The position numbers were made by a program, and so were the translations under genes. Of a stretch of DNA of 64,000 nucleotides, positions 19,501 through 30,461 are shown piece by piece. Each line of letters starts with the position of its first letter. The stretch's first letter is position 1. The DNA is taken from assembly GCF_900113085.1 (NCBI RefSeq), contig NZ_FOOC01000002.1:284317-348316 (forward strand), in the 5' to 3' direction. The notes under the pieces were generated by a model. The model was not told where the DNA came from. It was given only the letters and a program-made list of their open reading frames with translations, and searched no databases. The stretch is from Fontimonas thermophila (lineage in GTDB: Bacteria > Pseudomonadota > Gammaproteobacteria > Nevskiales > Nevskiaceae).

Positions 19501-20048
19501 ATCTGCACGGCGCGCTGGAGACGCTGGAAGCCGCGATCCGCAAAATCGACGCCGAAACCAAGGAGCTGTTCAAGCAAACCTTCGACAAGGTGGACAGCGT
19601 GTTCCGCGATCGCTTCCCCAGACTGTTCGGCGGCGGCGAGGCCTATCTCGAACTCACCGGAGAAGATCTGCTGGAAACCGGTGTGCGCGTGATGGCGCGA
19701 CCGCCGGGCAAGCGCAATTCCACCATCCACCTGCTGTCCGGCGGTGAGAAGGCGATGACCGCAGTGGCCTTGCTGCTCGCGCTGTTCCAGCTCAACCCGG
19801 CACCGTTTTGCCTGATGGACGAGGTCGATGCGCCGCTCGACGATGCCAACGTCGGGCGCTTTTGTGAAGTCGTCCGGGAAATGTCGCAGAACGTCCAGTT
19901 CATTATCATTACTCACAACAAAATCACCATGGAGCTGGCCCAGCAGCTGCACGGTGTGACCATGCAGGAACCCGGCGTCTCGCGCCTGGTCAGCGTGGAC
20001 ATCCAGCAGGCTGTGGAGCTCGCCACCGAGCAGGAAGCCAAGGCATGA
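16539..20048 (+). CDS. smc: Chromosome segregation protein SMC
   Basis: SMC is the ATPase core of the condensin complex with ScpA and ScpB, both encoded about 7 kb downstream. The 1169-residue protein has Walker A GPNGCGKSN at 31-39, two long coiled-coil arms rich in Glu, Arg, Ala and Gln, and a central hinge (around residues 510-650). The signature LLSGGEKAMTAVALL and Walker B CLMDEVDAPLD are near the C-terminus. The frame is open from 16398, but homology starts at MRLSGIKLAGFKSF, so the ATG at 16539 is chosen. The last four bases overlap zipA. Confidence 0.97.
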   Translation: MRLSGIKLAGFKSFVDPTYLPLPANLTGIVGPNGCGKSNIIDAVRWVLGETSMKNLRSSDSEDVIFNGSKTRKPVGRASVELLFDNSDGTIGGPYAAYAEISVRRELIRDGGSQYYLNGAKCLKRDVTDLFLGTGLGGKNQYAIIEQGMVSRMIEAKPEELRQWLEEAAGISRYKDRRRETESRIRQTRENLARLNDLRTEIQQRLDVLSKQAANAEKYKEYKAQERQLRAEILALRLRQIEGQCKGLENEIGTLDAALEQARQKAHRAAEARIAAEIESRAQGHRLNEEQSKVYEAEASLARREQNLQHARELKQIKTRELDQIARQLAELDARQMREQQRLEEALRQLEALERQIEAAEAAEAEAQSQLLAAEEEAQDEQRRWDDFVHDAETPLTQTEAEKVRVQQLERARFQNEERHRRLQSEHAALNIEPIRASLAETDAELAALQDELATAEGRLAAVDAELQHLRDEGAAAEAALHEARQALQSARGRVASLEILQQAALREDDPELNQWLRSHQLAECPRLAQALQVDDGWETAVEHVLEDVLQAPLVPAFAQRLHEFGDAPKSGITLLSDESARGTEGLAAHVGGPRAVIEWLKGIRTAESIEQAERIIPMLDVGESVITREGIWCGRHFRRHPRRGDDRAGVIARSQLLKQLKVQVEEQQRLVLERERVLGELRTRIHATEQERRDLSSKFDQLRHRQAQKLAFRQAQAVRLEQTQARAAALEQELRALTQAHQQLSQELEEARSRLVSLERIAQELRDRRAQMQQTLQRKRDLVSRARLALAQAQQARNQLQVQLAGRRSAAAALEQTIRDIQTSRETLQARRSEEERHAADLDAPLATQAAEVEAARESVQAARERLRAVREQVDAAEAALQAAIEAARSAEIEKEAAQEQAQRARLEFENLRAHRESLEEQIAETGFEREALLAGLDPEASLPVWEERLATVTRRIERLGAINLAAIEELEEARERANYLAEQHADLHGALETLEAAIRKIDAETKELFKQTFDKVDSVFRDRFPRLFGGGEAYLELTGEDLLETGVRVMARPPGKRNSTIHLLSGGEKAMTAVALLLALFQLNPAPFCLMDEVDAPLDDANVGRFCEVVREMSQNVQFIIITHNKITMELAQQLHGVTMQEPGVSRLVSVDIQQAVELATEQEAKA

Positions 20049-20734
20049 GTCCGTTGCAGTGGGCGCTTCTCGTCGTCGGGGCGGTTGCCGTCCTTGCGAT
20101 CTACATCTACAGCCGTCGCGAACGCGCGCATCCGCCGCGCGGGCGGCCCGACGTTCCGACACCAGCCGTCGGATCATCGGCGCCGCCGGCCGTCAACGAT
20201 CAGATGGACATGTTCGCGCGCGGCGGTTTCGACGAACTGGGCGTCGGCAAGCCGCGCAAGCGGATTGCCCCGAGCATGCCGGCTGCCGAACCCGAGGCCA
20301 AGGCGCCGACCTCGGCAAAAGTCGAGGAGCGCATCATCGCGGTGCTGATCGCCGAGCGCGAAGGTACGGCGATTTTTGGCCCCAAGATCCACGCAGCGCT
20401 GCGCGCGCAAGGCCTGCGCTTCGGTGACAAACGGATCTACCATCGCATCGAGGGCGGCCGCCCGGTATTTTCGGTCGCGAGCCTGATCAAGCCTGGCTAT
20501 CTCGATCCGGCCGAGCAACAGGCGTTCTCGACGCCCGGCTTGACGGTGTTCATGCTGCTGCCGGGGCCGGTACCGCCGGAAACGGCGATCGGCGACATGC
20601 TGGGAACGGCACGCGCGCTGGCACAGCAGCTCAACGCCGAGGTCTATGACAGCAACCGGCAGGTACTCACGGTCGCAGCGGAAAAAGCGCTCATTGCCGA
20701 CGTCAAGGCCTGGGCCCGTCAACACGGGCTGTGA
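20045..20734 (+). CDS. zipA: Cell division protein ZipA
   Basis: ZipA tethers FtsZ to the inner membrane at the division site. The 229-residue protein starts with a single membrane anchor (residues 5-21, WALLVVGAVAVLAIYIY), followed by a charged and proline-rich linker. A C-terminal FtsZ-binding domain (about 95-229) contains VPPETAIGDMLGTARALAQQL. It is shorter than E. coli ZipA (about 330), mainly in the linker. ATGA overlap with smc and a 12-base gap to ligA place it in one operon; zipA-ligA adjacency is characteristic of gammaproteobacteria. Confidence 0.9.
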   Translation: MSPLQWALLVVGAVAVLAIYIYSRRERAHPPRGRPDVPTPAVGSSAPPAVNDQMDMFARGGFDELGVGKPRKRIAPSMPAAEPEAKAPTSAKVEERIIAVLIAEREGTAIFGPKIHAALRAQGLRFGDKRIYHRIEGGRPVFSVASLIKPGYLDPAEQQAFSTPGLTVFMLLPGPVPPETAIGDMLGTARALAQQLNAEVYDSNRQVLTVAAEKALIADVKAWARQHGL

Positions 20735-22822
<2,088 letters not shown>

Positions 22823-22823
22823 G

Positions 22824-23966
22824 ATGGAACCGGCTCAGGCCTTGTACCGCATGCTGCTCGCGCATCCGCTTCAGGCCAGCGGTGTGATCGTTGCCGCCGC
22901 TGCCCTCACCATGCTGCTGCTGCACTGGCTGGTTCGCGAACTCAATGCGGGCAGCCGCAACTGGCAGCGCCGGCTGCGCGCACGTCTGGGCGTACCGCCG
23001 GGGCGCGCCATCGGCGAATTGCGCTGGATGCTGCTCGTATTCCATCTGGTGCTGTGGCCGCTCGTCGCCTGGGCGGTCTTCCACGTTTGGGGCATGCACG
23101 AAACTGGCCGCAGCTTGACCCACGCCTTGTTCTCGACGGGTGTGCAGGTCGGTGGCGTCCACATCGTTCCGGGCAAGCTGCTTCTGGGACTGGTCTATTT
23201 TCTCGTGCTGTTCACGTTCACGCGCTGGCTCAAGAGCCGCATCGAGCATGACTGGCTGCCGCGCGCGGGTGTCGAGGCAAGCACGCGCGAGTCGATCGCG
23301 ACCCTGTTCGGCTATGCGACTTTCGCGCTCGCGGTTGTCGTGGGCTTGTCCTCGGCTGGCTTCGATTTCACCAAACTCGCCATCGTCGCCGGTGCGCTGT
23401 CCGTCGGCATTGGTTTTGGCCTGCAGAACATCGTCAATAATTTCGTATCGGGGCTGATCATCCTGTTCGAGCGCCCCGTGCGCACCGGGGATTACATCTT
23501 CGTCGGCCAGACTCAGGGTTTCGTGCGCCGCATCCGCATCCGTTCCACCGAAATCGAAACCTGGGATCGCGAGACGATCATCGTCCCCAACTCGGATTTA
23601 CTCTCAAACCATCTCAAGAACTTGAACCTGCGCGACGAATACGGTCGTGTGATCATCCCGGTGGGGGTTGCCTACGGATCGGATACGGCGCTGGTGAAGC
23701 AGAAGCTGCTGGAGGTCGCACTGGCGCATCCGCTGGTAATCAAGGAGGGTGAGGTTCCCGACATCGCCGGCCCGGGGGTTTTTTTCGTCAACTTCGGCGC
23801 AAGCTCGCTGGATTTCGAACTACGGGCTTACGTCAGGGAAGTCAGCAAGCGGCTGTCGGTGTCCAGCGATCTACGCTTTGCCATCGACACAGCGTTCCGC
23901 GAGGCTGGCATCCAGATTCCGTTTCCCCAACACGATGTCTGGCTGCACACCGTCCCTGGCCGTTAA
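22824..23966 (+). CDS. Mechanosensitive ion channel, MscS family
   Basis: The 380-residue protein has several N-terminal membrane segments (about 15-35, 70-95, 120-145, 165-195). The conserved pore helix and beta domain follow: ALSVGIGFGLQNIVNNFVSGLIIL, abbreviated here as the GLQNIVNNFVSG core, then FERPVRTGDYI. A C-terminal domain completes it. MscS-type channels release solutes upon hypoosmotic shock. The ATG at 22824 follows GGGAGA and starts one base after the ligA stop codon. Its stop overlaps the bolA stop on the other strand within TTAA. Confidence 0.88.
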   Translation: MEPAQALYRMLLAHPLQASGVIVAAAALTMLLLHWLVRELNAGSRNWQRRLRARLGVPPGRAIGELRWMLLVFHLVLWPLVAWAVFHVWGMHETGRSLTHALFSTGVQVGGVHIVPGKLLLGLVYFLVLFTFTRWLKSRIEHDWLPRAGVEASTRESIATLFGYATFALAVVVGLSSAGFDFTKLAIVAGALSVGIGFGLQNIVNNFVSGLIILFERPVRTGDYIFVGQTQGFVRRIRIRSTEIETWDRETIIVPNSDLLSNHLKNLNLRDEYGRVIIPVGVAYGSDTALVKQKLLEVALAHPLVIKEGEVPDIAGPGVFFVNFGASSLDFELRAYVREVSKRLSVSSDLRFAIDTAFREAGIQIPFPQHDVWLHTVPGR

Positions 23967-24238
23967 TCAGCGGAAACCTCCTCCGGTGCGCGCGTTACGA
24001 TCGACAGCGCGTGAATGTCGGTCTGTAGCAAATCGGCCAGCGCGGCATACACGGCGCGGTGCCGTTCAATGGGCTTCATGCCGGCAAAACGCGCGCTGAC
24101 GATCTCGACGCGGAAATGACCGCGGCCGCCCGCCGCCCCGGCATGGCCGGCGTGCCGGTGGCTTTCATCCTCGATCTGCAATACCGTCGGCCGGAATGCC
24201 TGCTCCAGCGCTGCGCGGATCCGCTCGGTGCGATTCAT
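23963..24238 (-). CDS. bolA: BolA family protein
   Basis: BolA proteins bind monothiol glutaredoxins through an iron-sulfur cluster and influence morphology and stress response. The 91-residue product begins MNRTERIRAALEQAF and has the family core DESHRHAGHAG, then VSARFAGMKPIERHRAVYAAL. The frame extends 34 codons further upstream without homology; 24238 fits the family N-terminus, although its Shine-Dalgarno is weak. The gene is convergent with the MscS gene and follows yciB by 120 bases. Confidence 0.85.
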   Translation of the reverse strand: MNRTERIRAALEQAFRPTVLQIEDESHRHAGHAGAAGGRGHFRVEIVSARFAGMKPIERHRAVYAALADLLQTDIHALSIVTRAPEEVSAD

Positions 24239-24358
24239 GGCCGTGCCCGAGTCAATGGGCGGACGATGGCGAATCTGCCCGACATTCCAGGCACGCAGCT
24301 CTTGGTGCATGCCTGAGTTTGACATCAAGCCCGTTTTCATCTCCGGGCATGCCGGGCA

Positions 24359-24898
24359 TCACGGTTCTTCCTCCTGCGGCAGGTACTGCTTCAAAAACGG
24401 CAGGTGCGCGATCAGGAACACGAACATCAATCCGGTGAAGCCAAAGGTCTTGAACTGCACCCAGACCTTCTCGGAAAAGTGGTGGGCGATATAAACGTTG
24501 AGCACGGCGCAACCCGCAAAGAACACTGCCCAGGCCAGATTGACCTTGCGCCATACCGGATCCGGCAGGCTGATCGATTTCTGTGGCAGGCGCGCGAGCA
24601 AGACCTTGTCGCCGACGATGTGGCTCAACAAGAGCGCCAGCGCAAACACGGCATAGACCGCCGTCGGCTTGTACTGGATGAAAGCGGGGTCGCGTATCCA
24701 CAGCGTCAAGCCGCCCAGTGCCGCGGCCGCCAGGGCGGTGAGCAAATGCGCTTTATGCAGCCGCCGCTCTTTGAACCAGTACACGGCGACGAGCGCAAAC
24801 AGCGCAACGATCAGTACCGCGGTCGCGACATAAATGCCATACGCGTAGTACGCCCCGAAGAAGAGCAGGGCAGGGGCAAAGTCGAGTAGCAGATTCAT
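24359..24898 (-). CDS. yciB: Inner membrane-spanning protein YciB (septation protein A family)
   Basis: YciB (IspZ) is a polytopic inner-membrane protein linked to cell-envelope elongation and septation. The 179-residue protein has five hydrophobic segments and conserved motifs such as the start MNLLLDFAPALLFFGAYY, KPTAVYAVFALALL, and WRKVNLAWAVFF. The yciB-bolA order on one strand is common, though the yciI gene often found between them is absent. It is divergent from yciO across about 41 bases. Confidence 0.93.
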   Translation of the reverse strand: MNLLLDFAPALLFFGAYYAYGIYVATAVLIVALFALVAVYWFKERRLHKAHLLTALAAAALGGLTLWIRDPAFIQYKPTAVYAVFALALLLSHIVGDKVLLARLPQKSISLPDPVWRKVNLAWAVFFAGCAVLNVYIAHHFSEKVWVQFKTFGFTGLMFVFLIAHLPFLKQYLPQEEEP

Positions 24899-24939
24899 GG
24901 CGCTATTGTACGGCCCGCAGGGCGTAGAATCCCTCCGGC

Positions 24940-25563
24940 ATGGCCGACTGGTTTGACATTCATCCGGTGAACCCTCAGAAACGCCTGTTGGCGCGGGTCG
25001 CCGTGCGTCTGCGCCAGGGGGCGGTCATCGCCTATCCGACCGACTCCTGCTACGCGCTTGGCTGCCAGCTCGATGACCGCGAGGCTGCCGATCGCCTGCG
25101 CCGGATCCGCGGTTTCGATCGCCATCATCATTTCACCCTGGTCTGCCGGGACTTGTCCGAGATCGCGACCTATGCCCGCGTCGACAACCGTCAATTCCGG
25201 CTGCTGAAGACGCTTACGCCGGGGCCTTATACCTTCGTGCTGCAGGCCACCAAGGAGCTGCCCCGGCGCATCGCCCATGACAAGCGCAAGACCGTCGGGA
25301 TCCGCGTGCCGCGGCATGCGATCGCACAGGCATTGCTGGAGACCTTGGGAGAACCACTGATCTCATGCACCCTGCAGTTCCCGGGCGATCCGGAGCCGGT
25401 TGGAGATCCGCATGCGTACCGGGAAAATCTGGATCGCGCGGTGGATATCGTGATCGACGGTGGTCCCTGCGGGACCGACCCCACCACCGTGCTCGACATC
25501 AGCGGCGAAGGAATCGAGATCCTGCGCCGGGGCAAGGGGGACTTGGCGCGTCTCGGCTTATAG
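24940..25563 (+). CDS. yciO: YciO-type Sua5/YrdC family protein
   Basis: The 207-residue protein belongs to the YrdC-like fold. It matches YciO rather than TsaC: HPVNPQKRLLARVAV, AYPTDSCYALGC, GPYTFVLQATKELPRR and DPTTVLDISG. TsaC/Sua5 makes threonylcarbamoyl-AMP for tRNA t6A; YciO is a paralogue with a debated role in that pathway. It is followed by a site-2 protease and trpS on the same strand, a frequent gammaproteobacterial neighbourhood. Confidence 0.88.
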   Translation: MADWFDIHPVNPQKRLLARVAVRLRQGAVIAYPTDSCYALGCQLDDREAADRLRRIRGFDRHHHFTLVCRDLSEIATYARVDNRQFRLLKTLTPGPYTFVLQATKELPRRIAHDKRKTVGIRVPRHAIAQALLETLGEPLISCTLQFPGDPEPVGDPHAYRENLDRAVDIVIDGGPCGTDPTTVLDISGEGIEILRRGKGDLARLGL

Positions 25564-25601
25564 GCCGGCATCCTGCCGCAGCCGCACCGGTATAATGCCG
25601 T

Positions 25602-26270
25602 ATGCCCATCGACATGACGCTGGTCCAGAAGCTCGCGGTCTGGGCCCTCCCGGTACTGCTCGCGATCACGGTTCACGAAGCGAGCCACGGTTATGTGGCG
25701 CGCGCGCTCGGTGATCCCACCGCGGAGGCGCTGGGACGTCTGAGCCTCAATCCGCTCCGGCACATCGATCCGGTCGGCACCATTCTCGTTCCGGCCGTCC
25801 TGCTGGCGTTGGGTGGCTTTCTGTTCGGTTGGGCCAAACCGGTGCCGGTGAACATGCGCAATCTCGGCCATCCGCGCCGCGACATGGCGCTGGTCGCCGC
25901 GGCCGGTCCGCTGTCGAATTGCGCAATGGCGCTGGGTTGGGGGCTCTTGCTCAAGTTCGCTCTCGCCGGCGGCGACGAGGGCGTATGGCTCGGCCTGCGC
26001 TATATGGCGATTGCCGGTATCGTGATCAATCTGGTCTTGATGGTGCTCAACCTGTTGCCGTTGCCGCCACTCGATGGTGGGCGCGTACTGACCGGGCTCG
26101 TGCCGGAGCATGTGGCCCGCCAGTTCGATCGCATCGAACCCTATGGACTGTTGATTCTGGTCATTCTTCTGGCGACCGGTTTGTTGGGCCGCGTTCTCTA
26201 CTGGCCGCTGACGCTGGCCGAGGCGGCGTTGTTCGCCATCCTCGGACTGCCACCCGCCACCGCACTGTGA
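25602..26270 (+). CDS. Site-2 protease family membrane metalloprotease (M50-like)
   Basis: The 222-residue polytopic protein has the zinc motif HEASH (His25, Glu26, His29) in the first membrane helix. The third ligand motif [11 protein letters not shown] is near residue 150. Four to six membrane segments are visible and no PDZ domain, which places it in the small group-III S2P class rather than RseP. Its substrate is unknown. It often lies between yciO and trpS, as here; the adjacency is conserved but its meaning is unclear. Confidence 0.85.
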   Translation: MPIDMTLVQKLAVWALPVLLAITVHEASHGYVARALGDPTAEALGRLSLNPLRHIDPVGTILVPAVLLALGGFLFGWAKPVPVNMRNLGHPRRDMALVAAAGPLSNCAMALGWGLLLKFALAGGDEGVWLGLRYMAIAGIVINLVLMVLNLLPLPPLDGGRVLTGLVPEHVARQFDRIEPYGLLILVILLATGLLGRVLYWPLTLAEAALFAILGLPPATAL

Positions 26271-26286
26271 TTCATTGCCTGAAACC

Positions 26287-27303
26287 GTGACTGTTCCACG
26301 CAAGCCCGTCGTTCTCTCTGGGATCCAGCCCTCCGGCCGCCTGACGCTGGGTAATTACCTCGGCGCGCTGAAGAACTGGGTGCATCTGCACGAACGCTAT
26401 GACTGCTACTACATGCTGGTCGATCTGCACGCGATCACCGTGCGGCAGGACCCGGTGGTACTGCGTGAGCGTTGCTACGAATTCCTGGCGCTCTACATCG
26501 CCTGCGGACTCGATCCCGCCCACAACGTGCTGTTCGTGCAGTCGCATGTGCCGGCACATGCGCGGCTCGCCTGGATCCTGAACTGCTATACCCAGTTCGG
26601 TGAGCTCAGCCGCATGACACAATTCAAGGACAAGTCGGCCCGACATGCCGATAACATCAACGCCGGCCTGTTCGACTATCCCGTGTTGATGGCCGCGGAC
26701 ATCCTGTTGTATCAGGCCAATGCAGTGCCCGTGGGCGAGGACCAGAAACAGCATCTGGAACTGACGCGCGACATCGCCATCCGGTTCAACAATCTCTATG
26801 GCACAGCAGATGCACCGGTGTTCGTCGTCCCCGAACCGATGATTCCGCCGGTCGGTGCGCGCATCATGGGTCTGCAAGATCCGACGAAGAAAATGTCCAA
26901 GTCGGAGGATGCGCCCACCAACGCCGTTTATCTGCTCGACGAGCCGGACGTGATCGTGCGCAAAATCCGGCGCGCCGTCACCGACCTCGGCAACGAGGTG
27001 CGCTACGCGCCGGACGAAAAACCCGGTGTCTCCAATCTGATGGCGATTCTCGCCGCGACGACGGGCCGTTCCTTCGAATCCATCGTCGATGAATTCGACG
27101 GCCAGGGTTACGGCAAGCTCAAACAGACGACCGCCGAAGCCGTCGTCGAACAGCTCAAACCGGTCCAGGCGCGCTACCGCGAGATCCGTGAAGACACCGA
27201 GGGTCTGCGTCGCGTGCTGCGCGCCGGCGCCGAGAAAGCGCGTGCACGTGCCGACGCCACCTTGCACAAGGTTCACGACGTACTGGGCTTCATCCCCGAA
27301 TGA
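26287..27303 (+). CDS. trpS: Tryptophan-tRNA ligase
   Basis: TrpRS charges tRNA-Trp. The protein (338 residues from this start) has [17 protein letters not shown], containing the HIGH-equivalent TLGN, and the class I motif KKMSKSED. The start is uncertain: GTG at 26287 gives [12 protein letters not shown], close to the usual N-terminus, while an in-frame TTG at 26275 would add four residues. Neither has a clear Shine-Dalgarno. The stop overlaps the scpA start (ATGA). Confidence 0.95.
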   Translation: MTVPRKPVVLSGIQPSGRLTLGNYLGALKNWVHLHERYDCYYMLVDLHAITVRQDPVVLRERCYEFLALYIACGLDPAHNVLFVQSHVPAHARLAWILNCYTQFGELSRMTQFKDKSARHADNINAGLFDYPVLMAADILLYQANAVPVGEDQKQHLELTRDIAIRFNNLYGTADAPVFVVPEPMIPPVGARIMGLQDPTKKMSKSEDAPTNAVYLLDEPDVIVRKIRRAVTDLGNEVRYAPDEKPGVSNLMAILAATTGRSFESIVDEFDGQGYGKLKQTTAEAVVEQLKPVQARYREIREDTEGLRRVLRAGAEKARARADATLHKVHDVLGFIPE

Positions 27304-28136
27304 ACGACACCGTCAGCCCCATACCTACGGCCACGGGGGTGCCCAAGGTCCACGGACAGCCGCTCGAAAAGCTGCCTGAGGATCTCTACATCCCGCCGGA
27401 TGCGCTCGAAGTTTTTCTTGACGCTTTCGAGGGCCCGCTGGATCTGCTGCTGTATCTGATCCGTCGGCAGAACCTCAACATCCTCGACATCCCGGTCTTC
27501 AAGATCACGCAGCAGTACATTCAGTACATCGAGTTGATGCGCGAACTCAAGCTCGAGCTCGCGGCAGAATACCTGGTCATGGCGGCCCTGCTCGCCGAGA
27601 TCAAGTCCAGCATTCTGCTGCCGCGCCCGCCGCCGGATGATGCCGTAGAGCAGGGCGATCCGCGCATGGAGCTGGTGCGCCGGCTCCAGGAATACGAGCG
27701 TTTCAAAACCGCGGCAGAGAATTTGGAGAAACTGCCGCGCGTCGGCCGCGACATTTTCGTTGCGCAGGCACGCCCGGAGGTGATTCCGCAATCGGCGCGA
27801 TTGCCGGTGCCGACACTGCGCGACCTGCTGCTCGCCTTCCGCGATGCCATGGAACGCAGCGCCCTGTTCAAACACCACGAAATCTCGCGCGAGCCTCTGA
27901 GCGTACGCGAGCGCATGTCGCGCATCCTGACGCGCCTGCGCCAGGGTCCCGCCCGCTTTGCCGAACTCATCGATCCCGCGGAAGGTCGCATCGGCGTCGT
28001 GGTCTGTTTTCTCGCCGTCCTGGAGCTGGCCAAGTCGGGAATGCTCGACGTGCAGCAGGATGCGCCCTTTGCGCCGATGCTGCTGGCTCCGCCGGTCCAC
28101 TATCAAGAACCTGAACCGGAATCCGTCGATGAGTGA
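27300..28136 (+). CDS. scpA: Segregation and condensation protein A
   Basis: ScpA is the kleisin that bridges the SMC heads. The 278-residue protein has the N-terminal SMC neck-binding region [20 protein letters not shown] and [22 protein letters not shown]-terminal winged-helix region with [12 protein letters not shown] follows. It overlaps trpS by 4 bases and scpB by 8, so translation is coupled. Together with smc at 16.5 kb the window carries the full SMC-ScpAB condensin. Confidence 0.95.
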   Translation: MNDTVSPIPTATGVPKVHGQPLEKLPEDLYIPPDALEVFLDAFEGPLDLLLYLIRRQNLNILDIPVFKITQQYIQYIELMRELKLELAAEYLVMAALLAEIKSSILLPRPPPDDAVEQGDPRMELVRRLQEYERFKTAAENLEKLPRVGRDIFVAQARPEVIPQSARLPVPTLRDLLLAFRDAMERSALFKHHEISREPLSVRERMSRILTRLRQGPARFAELIDPAEGRIGVVVCFLAVLELAKSGMLDVQQDAPFAPMLLAPPVHYQEPEPESVDE

Positions 28137-28845
28137 TCCGACTGTGATCGACGATACAAACGAGCCCGCACCGGATGATGCGCAAAGTCAGGTGCTCGAG
28201 CGTGTGCTCGAGGCCTTGCTGCTCGCATCCGACCAACCCTTGTCCATCGAACAGTTGCACCGGCTGCTCGGCAATGAGCTCGGAGTCGGGAAAAAGGATC
28301 TGCGTGCGGCACTGGCGCGGCTCGATGCCGCGCTCGCCGGCCGTGCGGCCGAATTATGCGAAGTCGCCAGCGGTTTCCGCATCCAGGTCCGGCAGGAATA
28401 TGCCGAATGGGTCAGTAAACTCTGGCAGGAAAAACCGCCACGGCTGTCACGCGCCCTGCTGGAGACGCTGGCGCTGATTTGCTACCGCCAGCCGATCACC
28501 CGCGGGGAGATCGAGGAAATCCGCGGCGTTGCGCTGTCTCCGAACATCATCCGCACGCTGCTTGAACGCAACTGGATCCGGGAGGTTGGCGTCAAGGAGG
28601 TCCCGGGCCGGCCATCGCTGTTCGGCACGACACAACAATTGCTCGACGACCTCGGCTTGAAATCGCTCGACGATCTGCCCAGCCTGCCCGAAATCAAGGA
28701 TCCGCAGCAGCTCGAAGCGGCATTGCAGCGCCTGGGTGAACAGTTACACGAGATTCCACACATCGCCGACGCACCCTCGGAGGCAATTCAAACGCCCGAT
28801 CCGGATGCGATGAGCCCGGCTGATCCGCCACCGACGGTGCACTGA
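28129..28845 (+). CDS. scpB: Segregation and condensation protein B
   Basis: ScpB is the winged-helix KITE subunit of condensin. The 238-residue product has VLEALLLASDQPLSIEQL and LLETLALICYRQPITRGEIE, followed by IRTLLERNWI and GRPSLFGTT, all conserved in the family. The ATG at 28129, overlapping the scpA stop by 8 bases, is used because homology begins just after it. The C-terminal tail (about 205-238) is acidic and proline-rich, unlike the conserved core. Confidence 0.95.
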   Translation: MSDPTVIDDTNEPAPDDAQSQVLERVLEALLLASDQPLSIEQLHRLLGNELGVGKKDLRAALARLDAALAGRAAELCEVASGFRIQVRQEYAEWVSKLWQEKPPRLSRALLETLALICYRQPITRGEIEEIRGVALSPNIIRTLLERNWIREVGVKEVPGRPSLFGTTQQLLDDLGLKSLDDLPSLPEIKDPQQLEAALQRLGEQLHEIPHIADAPSEAIQTPDPDAMSPADPPPTVH

Positions 28846-28859
28846 CCGGAGTCGATGAC

Positions 28860-29708
28860 GTGCCCGAGCGCATCCAGAAGCTGCTCGCCGCTGCAGGTGT
28901 GGCCTCGCGCCGCGAAATCGAGCGCCTGATCGCCGAAGGTCGCATCCTGGTCAATGGCCGGCCAGCGGAAATCGGCCAAAAAATCGATCACGACGATCAT
29001 GTCCGCGTCGATGGGCGCCTGGTTGCACTGACACGCAAGCCGCCTGCCACCCGCGTGCTGCTGTACAAAAAGCGCGTCGGCGAAGTCGTCACCCGCGATG
29101 ATCCGCAAGGTCGGCGTACGGTATTCCGCAAGCTGCCCAAACTCGAACATGGCCGCTGGATCGCCGTTGGCCGACTCGATATCAACACCTCGGGTCTGCT
29201 GCTGCTCACCAACAATGGCGAACTCGCAAGACGCCTTGCGCATCCGAGCTTCGAGATCCCGCGCGAGTATGCCGTGCGCGTGCACGGGCCCATCGATGAT
29301 GAAATCGTCCAGCGCCTGACACGTGGGGTCGAACTGGAGGATGGCCTGGCCCGGTTCGAATCGATGCGCCCGGCCGAGCATGAGGCCGGTACGGCGTCCA
29401 ACCAGTGGTTCATCGTGCGTCTGCGGGAAGGGCGCAACCGCGAGGTGCGGCGTCTGATCGAATCGCAGGGGCTGGAAGTCAGCCGTCTGATCCGCATTCG
29501 TTACGGCCCCATCGAACTCGGGCGCGGCATCAAATCGGGCAGTTACCGCGAGGCCACGCCGGCAGAGCTGCAGGCGTTGCTGTCCGCAGTCGGCCTTGAG
29601 GAAGAAGCGCCACCGCCGGCAAGCGCCGGACGGTCGCGTCCACGCAGTCTCCGATCGACCCGGGAATCCATGCGCGGAAAAGCGCGGGCTAGAACGCGCG
29701 ACCGCTGA
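28860..29708 (+). CDS. rluB: 23S rRNA pseudouridine(2605) synthase RluB-like
   Basis: The 282-residue protein has an N-terminal S4 RNA-binding domain (ERIQKLLAAAGVASRREIE) and the RsuA/RluB catalytic motif GRLDINTSGLLLLTN containing the nucleophilic Asp. NREVRRLIESQGL follows. RluB modifies U2605 of 23S rRNA; assignment over RluE/RluF rests on length and the scpA-scpB-rluB order. The start is GTG at 28860. The C-terminal tail from about 250 is basic (Arg/Ser rich). Its last 20 bases overlap the 3' end of yciK on the other strand. Confidence 0.9.
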   Translation: MPERIQKLLAAAGVASRREIERLIAEGRILVNGRPAEIGQKIDHDDHVRVDGRLVALTRKPPATRVLLYKKRVGEVVTRDDPQGRRTVFRKLPKLEHGRWIAVGRLDINTSGLLLLTNNGELARRLAHPSFEIPREYAVRVHGPIDDEIVQRLTRGVELEDGLARFESMRPAEHEAGTASNQWFIVRLREGRNREVRRLIESQGLEVSRLIRIRYGPIELGRGIKSGSYREATPAELQALLSAVGLEEEAPPPASAGRSRPRSLRSTRESMRGKARARTRDR

Positions 29709-30435
29709 TGCCCCGGCTGTCCGGGCCGAGTAGCCATAGCAGCGCCGGGACTGCGGTTTCGGGCGGCGGAACCTGCGTCGGCTTTTCGCCGGGATAGCCC
29801 TTCAGGCGCAGCGCGGTGCGCAACGGACCGGGATCGAAGCTGTTCAACCGCAGCTGCGGGTGGCTATCCAGTTCCTGTGCCCAGATGCGCATCATTTGTT
29901 CGACGGCCGCCTTGGAAATGCCATAGATCCCGTCATAGGCATGGGCCTTGCGGCCGTGGCGGTCCGCGACGAAGACCACGGCCGCATCTGCGGATGCTTG
30001 CAGCAAGGGCAGGAGTTGCCGGGTCAGGGCAAACGGCGCCGTGAGATTGACCTGCAGGGTTTCGATCCATTCCTGGGGATCGATGTCGGTCATCGGCATG
30101 AAGGCCTTGAAATGCGCCGCGCAGTGCAGCAGTCCATCGAGACGCCCGAATTCGCGTTCGATCGCATCGGCGAGGTCGGCATAGTCTTTCCAGCTGGCGC
30201 CGCCCAGGTGTAGCGGGTAGATCGCCGGTTGCGGATACCCAGCGCGCTCGATCTCGTCGTAAACCGCTTCGAGTTTGCGTACCGTTCGCCCTAGCAGGAT
30301 CACTGTTGCGCCGTGCGCCGCGCAGGCCAGCGCCGCCGCCCGGCCGAGGCCGTCGCCGGCACCGGTGATGAGGATATGACGCCCTGCAAGGAGCTGCGGG
30401 GACGGAACATAGTCAGCAGGAGGGATGGCAGCCAT
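29689..30435 (-). CDS. yciK: YciK family short-chain oxidoreductase
   Basis: The 248-residue SDR has the NAD(P) motif GAGDGLGRAAAL, NLTAPFALTRQLLPLL, and a YGISKAAVEQM catalytic segment with Tyr and Lys. The serine normally in the catalytic strand appears replaced in VVFVADRHGRKAHAYD. YciK in E. coli is an SDR of unclear substrate. It is the last gene of mtaD-ubiG-gph-yciK, a conserved gammaproteobacterial order, and lies 26 bases after gph. Confidence 0.85.
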   Translation of the reverse strand: MAAIPPADYVPSPQLLAGRHILITGAGDGLGRAAALACAAHGATVILLGRTVRKLEAVYDEIERAGYPQPAIYPLHLGGASWKDYADLADAIEREFGRLDGLLHCAAHFKAFMPMTDIDPQEWIETLQVNLTAPFALTRQLLPLLQASADAAVVFVADRHGRKAHAYDGIYGISKAAVEQMMRIWAQELDSHPQLRLNSFDPGPLRTALRLKGYPGEKPTQVPPPETAVPALLWLLGPDSRGISGRAF

Positions 30436-30461
30436 GGCAGGTCAGCGCAAGTGCGCGTCGA